From Acidobacteriaceae bacterium (lineage in GTDB: Bacteria > Acidobacteriota > Terriglobia > Terriglobales > Acidobacteriaceae): DNA of 6,884 bases. The notes below the pieces were generated by a model. That model had not been told where the DNA came from. It saw nothing but the letters and a program-made list of their open reading frames with translations, and made no database searches. The translations under genes and the position numbers were made by a program. The DNA lies in the NCBI GenBank assembly GCA_003164255.1, contig PLST01000469.1, positions 5,532 to 12,415 of the forward strand, read 5' to 3'. Shown piece after piece: positions 1 through 5,779 of this stretch (positions are counted from its first letter, which is position 1; each line of letters begins with the position of its first letter).

Positions 1-1332
1 ATTGGCACCTGCCGGAGGAAGGAGTTCGGCGGAAAATTTACGGGATCGCTGACGGCTGAACTGGAGATGCTGACAAAGGCGGCCGAGGCGGGCTGCGCCC
101 TGGTGGACCTTGAGGTTGAGTCGGCCGAAGAAGCGAAGGCGGCTCAACTGGCGCGGTTCAAGGCGGGGTTGCGGGCGGTGGGAACGGCGCTGCTGGTGAG
201 CTACCACGATTTCTCGCGGACCAAGGGCCTGGAACAGGCGGCAAAACGGATTGAGGCGTTTGAGCCGGACTTTGTGAAGGTGGTATCGACGGCGCGGACG
301 CTGGCAGACAACCTGGCAGTGCTGAAGCTGATCGAGGACCACTCGCTGGCGTCGCACGTGGTGGGCATTGCCATGGGCGAAGAGGGGCTGGTGAGCCGGG
401 TGCTGGGACCGCGAGCGGGGGCTGCGTTCACTTTTGCCTCGCCTGACGATGGGGCGGAGACCGCTCCGGGGCAGGTGACGGCGCGGACCATGGTGGAGCT
501 TTACCGGCTGGACCAACTGGACCAGGCGACCCGGATTTTTGGCGTGGCTGGCAACCCGATAGGGCACTCCCTTTCGCCGCTGATGCACAACATGGCGTTC
601 AAGCGCGAGAGCGTGAACGCGGTGATGCTGCCCCTGAAGACAAAGTCGCTGGACGATCTGTTGACGCTGGTGCGTGAGCTGCCGCTGGGCGGCGTGGCCG
701 TAACCATGCCGCTGAAGCAGGAGGTTCTGCCGCACCTGGCGAATATGGATCCGCTGACGGCTAAGATCGGGGCGTGCAATACGCTGCGCACCGGCGCGGA
801 TGGGAAGATTTACGGATTCAACACCGATGTGGCCGGCGTGGTGAGGCCGCTTGAAAAGCGAATGCGGCTGAAGGGCGCGCGGATCGCGGTGCTGGGAGCA
901 GGAGGAGCGGCGCGGGCAGCCGTGTTCGGCCTGGTGGAGCAGGGCGCAGAGGTGTTCGTGATCAACCGGACGCACGAGAAGGCCGTGGCGCTGGCGCGGA
1001 AGGCACATGCGAAAAGTCTGAAGCAGGATCAGCTGGCGAAAAACAAGTTTGACGCGCTCATCAACACGACGCCGTGCGGAATGGCGGGGATCAAGCAGGC
1101 GATGCCGATCAAGGAAAACGAGCTGAACGCATCGCTGGTGTTCGACATGGTGTACAACCCGCTGGACACGCCGCTGTTGAAGCTGGCGCACTCGCGCGGG
1201 CTGGCCGTCATCAGCGGGATGGAGATGTTTGTGCAGCAGGGTGCGCGGCAGTTCGAGATATGGACGGGCAAGCCGGCACCGGAAGCCGAGATGATGCGGG
1301 TGGTGGAGCTGGCGCTACGGCGGAAGAGCTGA
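1..1332 (+). CDS. aroDE: Bifunctional 3-dehydroquinate dehydratase (type I) / shikimate dehydrogenase, 5'-partial
   Basis: This fusion enzyme would carry out steps 3 and 4 of the cytoplasmic shikimate pathway: dehydration of 3-dehydroquinate, then NADPH-dependent reduction of 3-dehydroshikimate. The frame is open to the left edge, and family residues (TCR followed by GG) precede the first ATG at 67, so the gene starts outside the window. By comparison with E. coli AroD roughly 80 residues are missing. Counting codons from base 1, the AroD half shows the catalytic His69 (SYHDF), Schiff-base Lys93 (DFVKV), Arg133 (SR) and the APGQ motif ending at Gln158. The AroE half starts near codon 180, with GNPIGHSLSP (shikimate-binding Ser190 and Ser192), catalytic Lys239 (VTMPLK), Asp276 (GFNTD), the NADP-binding GAGGAA at 299-304, the NADPH-selective NRT at 322-324 and the C-terminal MFVQQ...W signature. 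It ends in TGA, six bases before a tandem repeat. Both active sites look complete. The AroD N-terminus cannot be judged. Confidence 0.95.
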   Translation: MGTCRRKEFGGKFTGSLTAELEMLTKAAEAGCALVDLEVESAEEAKAAQLARFKAGLRAVGTALLVSYHDFSRTKGLEQAAKRIEAFEPDFVKVVSTARTLADNLAVLKLIEDHSLASHVVGIAMGEEGLVSRVLGPRAGAAFTFASPDDGAETAPGQVTARTMVELYRLDQLDQATRIFGVAGNPIGHSLSPLMHNMAFKRESVNAVMLPLKTKSLDDLLTLVRELPLGGVAVTMPLKQEVLPHLANMDPLTAKIGACNTLRTGADGKIYGFNTDVAGVVRPLEKRMRLKGARIAVLGAGGAARAAVFGLVEQGAEVFVINRTHEKAVALARKAHAKSLKQDQLAKNKFDALINTTPCGMAGIKQAMPIKENELNASLVFDMVYNPLDTPLLKLAHSRGLAVISGMEMFVQQGARQFEIWTGKPAPEAEMMRVVELALRRKS

Positions 1333-1337
1333 AGAGC

Positions 1338-1379
1338 AGCTTCTAGTCTCTAGCTTCTAGCTTCTAGCTCTTGTGCTTC
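1338..1379. repeat. Degenerate 7-bp tandem repeat (unit AGCTTCT)
   Basis: Six consecutive heptads follow the aroDE stop codon: agcttct, agtctct, agcttct, agcttct, agctctt, gtgcttc. Three are identical and the outer ones decay. The unit contains AGCT and CTAG, so adjacent copies can form short 3-4 bp pairings, but there is no strong stem with a T-run, so it is not an obvious terminator. A near-identical unit recurs at 3694-3742. Confidence 0.8.
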
Positions 1380-1409
1380 GGTGTTGAGTGAACTGCGCAT
1401 TCGCGTAAA

Positions 1410-1422
1410 TGTTCCCGGAACA
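1410..1422. repeat. Perfect 13-bp palindrome in the convergent spacer
   Basis: TGTTCCCGGAACA has 6-bp arms around a single C. It lies between the converging 3' ends of aroDE and the VOC gene, ten bases beyond the VOC stop codon. The one-base centre makes it a poor RNA hairpin and no T-run follows, so a rho-independent terminator is not supported. A dimeric protein-binding site or chance are the alternatives. The rest of the 1333-1431 spacer, outside the heptad repeat, shows nothing I can assign. Confidence 0.4.
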
Positions 1423-1431
1423 AACTACGAT

Positions 1432-1866
1432 TCAACGACTGGGATTGGTCGTTGCTCCCCACTCTTCCGGGCTCACATCGCGCGCGTGCTGAGAGAAGAG
1501 CCAAAGGTGACCGTTGAGGTCCTCAACGCCGTACTGCCGTTCTCCATACTCGGTTTCATGCAGCTCTTCAACGATCCTAGCGCCCGCTGCCCTGGCTTTG
1601 GCGTAGTGCGCGTCCACGTCTTCGACAAAGACGGTCAGATTCTGCGTTCCGTAGCCAAGGCGCGCCGGGCCCATGCATCCTTGTCGCATGTTGCGCAGCA
1701 TGACGTACGCCTGACCGAGGTTCATCTGAACCCCGGCCACAGGCTGGCCGTAGCGGTAGGCCTCTTTGAAACCAAACACGCGCCCAAGCCATTCACAGGC
1801 CTCCGCCACGTTCTGGTAGCCGATGTGCGGAAGCAGGGTGTCAACGGGAACAGAACGATTCCTCAT
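1432..1866 (-). CDS. VOC (glyoxalase/bleomycin resistance/extradiol dioxygenase fold) family protein
   Basis: The product is a 144-residue single-domain VOC protein, the usual size for a PhnB/glyoxalase-like member. From the chosen ATG, LLPHIGY near residue 13 begins the first beta-alpha-beta-beta-beta module, followed by an aromatic-rich helix ending in VFGF. The second module has the VFVEDVDAHYAKARAAGA helix and ends in EDLNGHLWLF, which matches the DP.GH.W.F signature that closes many VOC domains. VOC proteins usually bind a divalent metal and act on small molecules (isomerases, thiol transferases, antibiotic-binding proteins). No substrate can be inferred here. The ATG at 1866 was preferred to the in-frame ATG at 1929 because the extra 21 residues have no family character and would overlap the ribF 3' end by 41 bp. 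It follows ribF by 22 bp and is probably last in the operon. There is no clear Shine-Dalgarno sequence; a perfect hairpin occupies that place. Confidence 0.85.
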   Translation of the reverse strand: MRNRSVPVDTLLPHIGYQNVAEACEWLGRVFGFKEAYRYGQPVAGVQMNLGQAYVMLRNMRQGCMGPARLGYGTQNLTVFVEDVDAHYAKARAAGARIVEELHETEYGERQYGVEDLNGHLWLFSQHARDVSPEEWGATTNPSR

Positions 1867-1869
1867 GCT

Positions 1870-1884
1870 GCGATCATAGATCGC
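1870..1884 (-). promoter_or_regulatory. Perfect hairpin in the ribF-VOC spacer, at the ribosome-binding position
   Basis: On the transcribed (minus) strand the sequence reads GCGATC-TAT-GATCGC, a 6-bp perfect stem with a 3-base loop. It fills 15 of the 22 bases between the ribF stop and the VOC ATG, and ends three bases before that ATG. It sits where a Shine-Dalgarno element should be. There is no U-tract, so it is more likely an RNA fold affecting initiation, or an mRNA processing or stabilising element, than a terminator. A protein-binding palindrome is also possible. Confidence 0.5.
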
Positions 1885-1888
1885 CGAT

Positions 1889-2878
1889 TCAGTGCGCCAA
1901 CCGAAAATACCTCTTCGCCCGCGCGACATCCTTGAAGATTTGCGCTTTGAGAGCTTCGGGCGAGGGCCAGGTCATTTCTCCGCGCAGGCGGAGAAGGAAC
2001 TCGAGTTCGATGGGCGTGTTTAGGGTGAGGTCGATGGGCTCGAAGTCGAGGATGTGGGACTCGACAGCGAAGGATGCCTCGCCGAATGTAGGCCGGTTGC
2101 CGATGTTGGTGACGGACTGAAAGACGCGCACACCCGCAGGCAGGGCGACCCTGAGGCGCGTGATGTAGACGCCGAAGGCGGGAAGCAGATCGGGATAGGG
2201 CGCGAGGTTGACGGTGGGCACCAGCAGGCGAGTGCCGATGCCGCGCCCGCGGCCCTGGGTGGAGACAACAGAAAACGGACGGCCGAGCATCCAGCGGGCG
2301 CGGCGCACATCTCCCGCGGCAACGAGGGCTCGGATGGCGGAACTGGAGACTTCAAGGCCGTGGGTGCAAACGGCGGAGTGAACGCGAACGGCAAAACCGA
2401 GTTCCGCGCCGAGGGCTTCGAGCTCGCGGATGCCGGCTTCAGCGCCGCGCCCAAAGCGAAAGTTGCTGCCCTCGTGCAAGGCGCGCACGCCTAGCTTTGC
2501 GGCCAGCATCTGGCGCACGAACTCGGCGGCAGGGAGATTGGCGAGCGGGGCATCGAAGGGCAGAAGCACGACCGCGTCAACGCCTGCGCCGGCGAGCAGG
2601 CTGAGTCGCTGGGCGATGGGCGTGAGCAGTCGCGGCGCCTCAAGGGGACGCAGAAACTGCTCGGGGTGGGGATCGAAGGTGATGGCGACGGCGCGCGCGC
2701 CGGTCTGATGCGCTTCGCCAACCACGGCGGAGAGGATTTCTCGATGACCGCAATGGACACCGTCAAAGTTGCCGACGGAAGCGACCGTGGGACCAAAGCC
2801 TGTGGGAATCTCCGCAGCAGAGCGAAAGACTGGAATACGGGCGACTTGGGCCAGCAGGCTGAGCGGGTTCTCGGTCAT
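1889..2878 (-). CDS. ribF: Bifunctional riboflavin kinase / FAD synthetase
   Basis: RibF phosphorylates riboflavin to FMN and then adenylylates FMN to FAD, in the cytoplasm. The 329-residue length fits the family. The N-terminal nucleotidyltransferase half has the HxGH-class motif GNFDGVHCGH (36-45), FDPHP (68-72), NFRFGRG (139-145) and SSSAIR (178-183). The C-terminal kinase half begins at LGRPF (198-202) and has PTVN (221-224), whose Thr and Asn match the metal-binding positions of the usual PTAN, then NIGNRPTFG (258-266) and VESHILDF with the likely catalytic base Glu273. Differences from the common form are Asn139 where Asp is usual before FRFG, and LLVPTVN where LGFPTAN is usual, so the glycine of the nucleotide loop is lost. 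The ATG overlaps the stop of the upstream hydrolase gene as ATGA at 2875-2878 and lacks an obvious Shine-Dalgarno, which suggests translational coupling. Confidence 0.96.
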   Translation of the reverse strand: MTENPLSLLAQVARIPVFRSAAEIPTGFGPTVASVGNFDGVHCGHREILSAVVGEAHQTGARAVAITFDPHPEQFLRPLEAPRLLTPIAQRLSLLAGAGVDAVVLLPFDAPLANLPAAEFVRQMLAAKLGVRALHEGSNFRFGRGAEAGIRELEALGAELGFAVRVHSAVCTHGLEVSSSAIRALVAAGDVRRARWMLGRPFSVVSTQGRGRGIGTRLLVPTVNLAPYPDLLPAFGVYITRLRVALPAGVRVFQSVTNIGNRPTFGEASFAVESHILDFEPIDLTLNTPIELEFLLRLRGEMTWPSPEALKAQIFKDVARAKRYFRLAH

Positions 2879-3690
2879 AGGTTCACGGGGGCCAGGGAAA
2901 CGGGAAGGGTGAGGCCATCGTAGGCGAGCTTTACACCCTCAGGCAGGGTGCGATTGGTCTGTTCGTGGCCGAGCTCATGGGCGATGTGGGTGAGCCAGGT
3001 GTGACGCGCGCCGGTTCGCCGCGACCAGGCCAATGCCTGTTCCACCGTGGCGTGGCTGGGATGGGGCTTGTGGCGCAAGGCGGAGAGGACCAGGTGCTCG
3101 AGACCTTGAAGCAGGCCGAAGCTGGACTCGGGAATGGCGCTGACGTCGGTGAGATAAGCGGCATTGCCGAAGCGGAAGCCGGAGATCGCCATATCGCCGT
3201 GGAAGAGCGGAACGCGCAAAAAGTCGACACCATGGATCCGGGTGCGGTCGCCAAGCAGGTTGAGCTCGACGCGGGCGCGGTTCATATAGGTGGCGTCGGG
3301 CGCGAAGGTGTAGTCGAATGACTTCCGCAGGGTTTCCGCAGTTTCTTCAGTTGCATAGAGAGGGATGGGGCCACCCTCCTTGAACATGGTGAAGCTGAGG
3401 GGGCGCAGGTCGTCCATACCGAGAATGTGGTCGGCGTGACAATGTGTGTAGAACACGGCGTCAACGCGGCTAAGGCCGGAGCGGAGCGCCTGCTCGCGGA
3501 AGTCGGGGCCGGTGTCGATGACGACGACACGATGAGGTCCGCCGATGCCGGGCTCGTTCCAGCGCAAGAGCGCAGAAGGGCGCAGACGGCGGTCGCGGGG
3601 GTCATCGGAGGTGCAAACGGGGCACGCGCATCCCAGCGTTGGAACTCCCATTGAAGTTCCCGTGCCCAGAAATGTCAGCAGGCCATCCAT
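2875..3690 (-). CDS. PhnP-like metallo-beta-lactamase-fold hydrolase
   Basis: This 271-residue protein is a binuclear-zinc hydrolase of the metallo-beta-lactamase superfamily, closest in motif layout to PhnP, a phosphoribosyl cyclic phosphodiesterase. The N-terminus LTFLGTGTSMGVP leads into GCACPVC. Cys21, Cys23 and Cys26 fall at the same positions as the cysteines that hold the structural zinc in E. coli PhnP. The catalytic motif THCHADH gives His83, His85, Asp87 and His88; further ligands are His164 (FHGD), Asp182 (YLTDVS) and His235 in THIAH. His238 of that motif matches the fourth structural-zinc ligand of PhnP. No other phn gene is visible, so a role in phosphonate breakdown is not supported; another cyclic phosphate or phosphodiester is plausible. 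It is third in the minus-strand run and overlaps ribF by 4 bp. The ATG at 3690 is fixed by the conserved N-terminus. It has no Shine-Dalgarno: the leader is a heptad repeat ending in CTCTCCT. Confidence 0.9.
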   Translation of the reverse strand: MDGLLTFLGTGTSMGVPTLGCACPVCTSDDPRDRRLRPSALLRWNEPGIGGPHRVVVIDTGPDFREQALRSGLSRVDAVFYTHCHADHILGMDDLRPLSFTMFKEGGPIPLYATEETAETLRKSFDYTFAPDATYMNRARVELNLLGDRTRIHGVDFLRVPLFHGDMAISGFRFGNAAYLTDVSAIPESSFGLLQGLEHLVLSALRHKPHPSHATVEQALAWSRRTGARHTWLTHIAHELGHEQTNRTLPEGVKLAYDGLTLPVSLAPVNL

Positions 3691-3693
3691 AGG

Positions 3694-3742
3694 AGAGCTT
3701 TCAGATTTCAGCCATCAGCTTTTGGCCTTCAGCTACAGAGCC
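3694..3742. repeat. Degenerate 7-bp tandem repeat (unit TCAGCTT) in the hydrolase leader
   Basis: On the + strand seven heptads run agagctt, tcagatt, tcagcca, tcagctt, ttggcct, tcagcta, cagagcc. Rotated, the consensus is AGCTTTC, very close to the AGCTTCT unit at 1338-1379. It fills most of the 79-bp spacer between the DUF1844 stop and the ATG of the PhnP-like gene, ending three bases before that ATG, so in mRNA it forms the leader where a ribosome binding site should be. The copies are more diverged than those of the first repeat. Confidence 0.65.
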
Positions 3743-3769
3743 GGCAGCGTAGGGCTGGATTGTGCCAGT

Positions 3770-4387
3770 TTACTTTTTGGCCGGCGGTGGTGGGGCGGGC
3801 GGCTGCATGGCCTGGGTGTTGATCATGCTGGTGAGTTCGAGGAAGGCCATGCGCGCCTCAAAGAGCACGGTCTGGAGGGTACGGTCTTCCGCCGGAGTCA
3901 GATTGCCCTTGGTCTTCTCGGCCAGTATGGCGATGAGGTCGATGGTGGTGCGCGCGCCGAGAATATCGACTCGGGGCCGCTGGCCTTCCTGGGTTCCGGC
4001 GCCCATCTGGATCATGGCGGAGACGTAGAGCTGCTGCACGAGATTGTCAAAGGTGACGGGCGGTTGCGGGCCAGCGGCGGGATTTTGCGCCCGGACGAGA
4101 TCTTCAAGCCGTTGCGCGGAGGCATCGTAAGCGAACTTCTGCTCGCGGGTCTCGTCGGCAGTGGGCTGAGGAGGCAGTTCCAGCTCCTCGGTGGCTGGCG
4201 GGGCGGCCTGCGGCGGCTCGGGCTCGCGCCTGGAGGACTCATTGACCACCAGCCGTGGGCCACTACCTGGCTCGGCGGCCGGGCTTGGCGCTTCAGCAGG
4301 AGCCGACGCTTCAGACTGGTGGGATTGTTCTTCCTCCGCCTTCATCTTGCGGCGGTCAATGACTTCAAACTTCGGTGTATCGCTCAT
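3770..4387 (-). CDS. DUF1844 domain-containing protein
   Basis: The product is 205 residues with no signal peptide or membrane segment. Its N-terminus MSDTPKFEVIDRR matches the F.V.DRR opening that I associate with DUF1844 proteins. Residues about 20-110 are rich in Pro, Ala and Glu and probably disordered. The DUF1844 core spans about 111-190: a helix with FDNLVQQLYVSAMIQMG, then VDILGARTTIDLIAIL, then TPAEDRTLQTVLFEARMAFL, predicted as a small helical bundle. The C-terminus is a proline tail (QPPAPPPPAKK). Many family members are only about 100 residues, so the linker is an expansion. The biochemical role of DUF1844 is unknown. The ATG at 4387 was chosen over the in-frame GTG at 4411 because it starts exactly at the conserved N-terminus. 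Neither has a clear Shine-Dalgarno. It lies 93 bp downstream of ygfZ and 79 bp upstream of the hydrolase gene. Confidence 0.88.
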   Translation of the reverse strand: MSDTPKFEVIDRRKMKAEEEQSHQSEASAPAEAPSPAAEPGSGPRLVVNESSRREPEPPQAAPPATEELELPPQPTADETREQKFAYDASAQRLEDLVRAQNPAAGPQPPVTFDNLVQQLYVSAMIQMGAGTQEGQRPRVDILGARTTIDLIAILAEKTKGNLTPAEDRTLQTVLFEARMAFLELTSMINTQAMQPPAPPPPAKK

Positions 4388-4480
4388 GGCTTGTAGTTTC
4401 CAATCGGTCACGCCGGGGGTTGGGACGGGTGACTCATTTTCAACGATTCGTTTTTCCTGGGACTGGCGCGAAGGCTCGTC

Positions 4481-5689
4481 CTAAAAAGTTGGTGGTTCAG
4501 CCAGAATGCCGGCCGTACCCGGGTCTCGACCGTCGTTGTAGTTAAAGGGTTGGTTGTGCGCCTCGGCCTCAGCGCGCACAACAGCGAGCGCGAAGACCCG
4601 GGGCGCGTTCGCCAGGGGCAACGCTGCAGCACTGGTGATGTTGCCGGCAGGAGCGCCGCCGGGAAGAAATAACTCAGTTCCGGGGGCAGGCACCGGTCCG
4701 GTGAGCTGGAGCGGCCGCAGGTGGCGATGGACGTTGCCGCGCGAACGAATGCGCTCCACAATCTCCTGGCCCAGGTAGCAGCCTTTGGCGAAATGCAACG
4801 CGCGCATCTGCGCGGTTTCCTGGGGCAAATCGCGCTCGACGATGTCGATGCCGTAGGAGGGAATTCCTTCAGCGATGCGAAATTTCTCAAGCGAGTCGCA
4901 ACCCACCTGGGTTGCTCCGGCGGTACGCAAGGCTCTCCAAAATACGGCCAGGCGCACGGACGGAACCCAAAGCTCGTAGTGCGGCGCAACGACGCCATAG
5001 GCGCGGAAAATTCTGAGTTCGATACCGTTCCACTCCACGTCTTTGGCCGTCATGGGGTGGGGAAACAGGGGCAGGCCCATGCGCCCGAGCACGTCGTCGG
5101 CGCGGGGGCCGGTGAGGCCGATGGCGGTAAGCGAGCCCGGCTCTCCAACCTGTTCGCCATCGAGAGGGATCAGCTCGACGTCGTCCATGATGACGAAATG
5201 CTCGAGATGGGCCATCAGCTTTTCGAACTGATCGGAGGCAATCTCGAGTTCAAGGCTTGATTCCCCGGCAAAGGGCGTTCCGAGCATGGGATCGAGCTTT
5301 CCCTGACCGGCAGCGACGGGGGCGCGCCGCACCGGCGAAGCTTCCTCACTGCCGCGCCAGACGGTGAGGTCGCCCTGAATGCGTCCCTGGGCGTTCAACA
5401 CCAGGTTCCATGCGCCGCTGTTGGGGAATAAGTCGTTGACGGTGTTGGTGACCATGCCGCTGAGCCAGCGGAATCGGTCCTCACCACGAACGGCAACGCG
5501 GCGCATCCAGCCGAGATCGTGGAGTGCGGCTCCCTGAACCAAGGCAGCAATTTCGCTTTCGGGCGCGTCCAATACCTGTGGCGTGAGCACGCCGTGGCAA
5601 GCAACCAGTTGGTGAGGAGTGCGTGACGATTCCAGCATGGCGGCAAGCGCTGTAGGCTGTATCGTTACGGAAAGACTGCTGTCAGTCAT
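4481..5689 (-). CDS. ygfZ: YgfZ-family folate-binding protein (GcvT-like fold)
   Basis: YgfZ/IBA57-type proteins are relatives of the glycine-cleavage T-protein that bind tetrahydrofolate and help maintain iron-sulfur enzymes such as the MiaB tRNA modification enzyme. The product has 402 residues. The GcvT-like fold starts around residue 55 (HDLGWMRRVAVRGEDRFRWL) and includes TNTVNDL and QGRIQGDLTVW. The signature KGCYLGQE (302-309) carries the conserved Cys304 and is preceded by LPQET and followed by ERIRSRGNV. The C-terminal beta-barrel ends near residue 370. Two extras stand out: a Pro/Gly-rich insert at about 112-143, and a tail after about 370 containing FNYNDGRDPGTAG. The ATG at 5689 was chosen over the in-frame GTG at 5716 because GGAGAAG lies upstream of it, although with a spacing of 8-11 bases. 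This is the first gene of the minus-strand run, with a TATAAT box about 66 bp upstream. Confidence 0.92.
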   Translation of the reverse strand: MTDSSLSVTIQPTALAAMLESSRTPHQLVACHGVLTPQVLDAPESEIAALVQGAALHDLGWMRRVAVRGEDRFRWLSGMVTNTVNDLFPNSGAWNLVLNAQGRIQGDLTVWRGSEEASPVRRAPVAAGQGKLDPMLGTPFAGESSLELEIASDQFEKLMAHLEHFVIMDDVELIPLDGEQVGEPGSLTAIGLTGPRADDVLGRMGLPLFPHPMTAKDVEWNGIELRIFRAYGVVAPHYELWVPSVRLAVFWRALRTAGATQVGCDSLEKFRIAEGIPSYGIDIVERDLPQETAQMRALHFAKGCYLGQEIVERIRSRGNVHRHLRPLQLTGPVPAPGTELFLPGGAPAGNITSAAALPLANAPRVFALAVVRAEAEAHNQPFNYNDGRDPGTAGILAEPPTF

Positions 5690-5720
5690 GGGAAGTACTT
5701 CTCCGCTGTTCGGCACAGTT

Positions 5721-5744
5721 TTTCCGGTGATTTCCGGGGCCGGA
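5721..5744. repeat. Direct repeat TTTCCGG (10-bp period) with an overlapping palindrome
   Basis: TTTCCGG occurs at 5721-5727 and again at 5731-5737, one helical turn apart. The second copy overlaps TCCGG-GG-CCGGA (5733-5744), a 5-bp-arm palindrome. An inverted partial copy, CGGAAA, lies at 5789-5794. All are in the divergent spacer, between the ygfZ start codon and its TATAAT box. This is compatible with a protein-binding site in the ygfZ leader, but in high-GC DNA chance is a real alternative. Confidence 0.35.
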
Positions 5745-5754
5745 CCGCATCCTG

Positions 5755-5760
5755 ATTATA
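5755..5760 (-). promoter_or_regulatory. Putative -10 box for the ygfZ operon
   Basis: The minus strand carries a perfect TATAAT in an otherwise GC-rich spacer, 66 bp upstream of the ygfZ ATG, giving a leader of about 60 nt. At 16-18 bp further upstream the sequence is CG-rich and does not resemble TTGACA, and there is no extended -10 TG. It would therefore be an activator-dependent or imperfect promoter. Confidence 0.45.
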
Positions 5761-5779
5761 GCCTTGGAAGGTTAAAGCG

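Noticed and set aside
67..69. ATG at 67 as the true start of aroDE
   Set aside because: The frame is open to base 1, and the codons before 67 encode family-conserved residues (TCR...GG), so this ATG is internal.
1381..1935. A 184-codon plus-strand open frame opposite the VOC gene
   Set aside because: It mirrors the VOC frame, runs into the ribF end, and has no ribosome binding site or family motif. The minus-strand frame has the VOC signature.
3545..4396. A 283-codon plus-strand open frame opposite the hydrolase and DUF1844 genes
   Set aside because: It is antisense to two genes with clear family motifs, crosses their spacer and the heptad repeat, and its translation is low-complexity Gly/Arg/Leu with no domain. 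It is a product of high GC at third codon positions.
4415..4429. Three G-tracts on the plus strand in the ygfZ-DUF1844 spacer, as a G-quadruplex
   Set aside because: Only three tracts are close together; the next G-run is about 30 bases away. Expected in GC-rich DNA.
4442..4455. AACGA-T-TCGTT followed by a T-run, as a terminator between ygfZ and the DUF1844 gene
   Set aside because: The stem is 5 bp with a one-base loop and AT-rich, and the T-run is on the plus strand, opposite to transcription of these genes.
4721..5260. A 179-codon plus-strand open frame opposite ygfZ
   Set aside because: It is fully antisense to a well-supported YgfZ frame and shows no recognisable motif.
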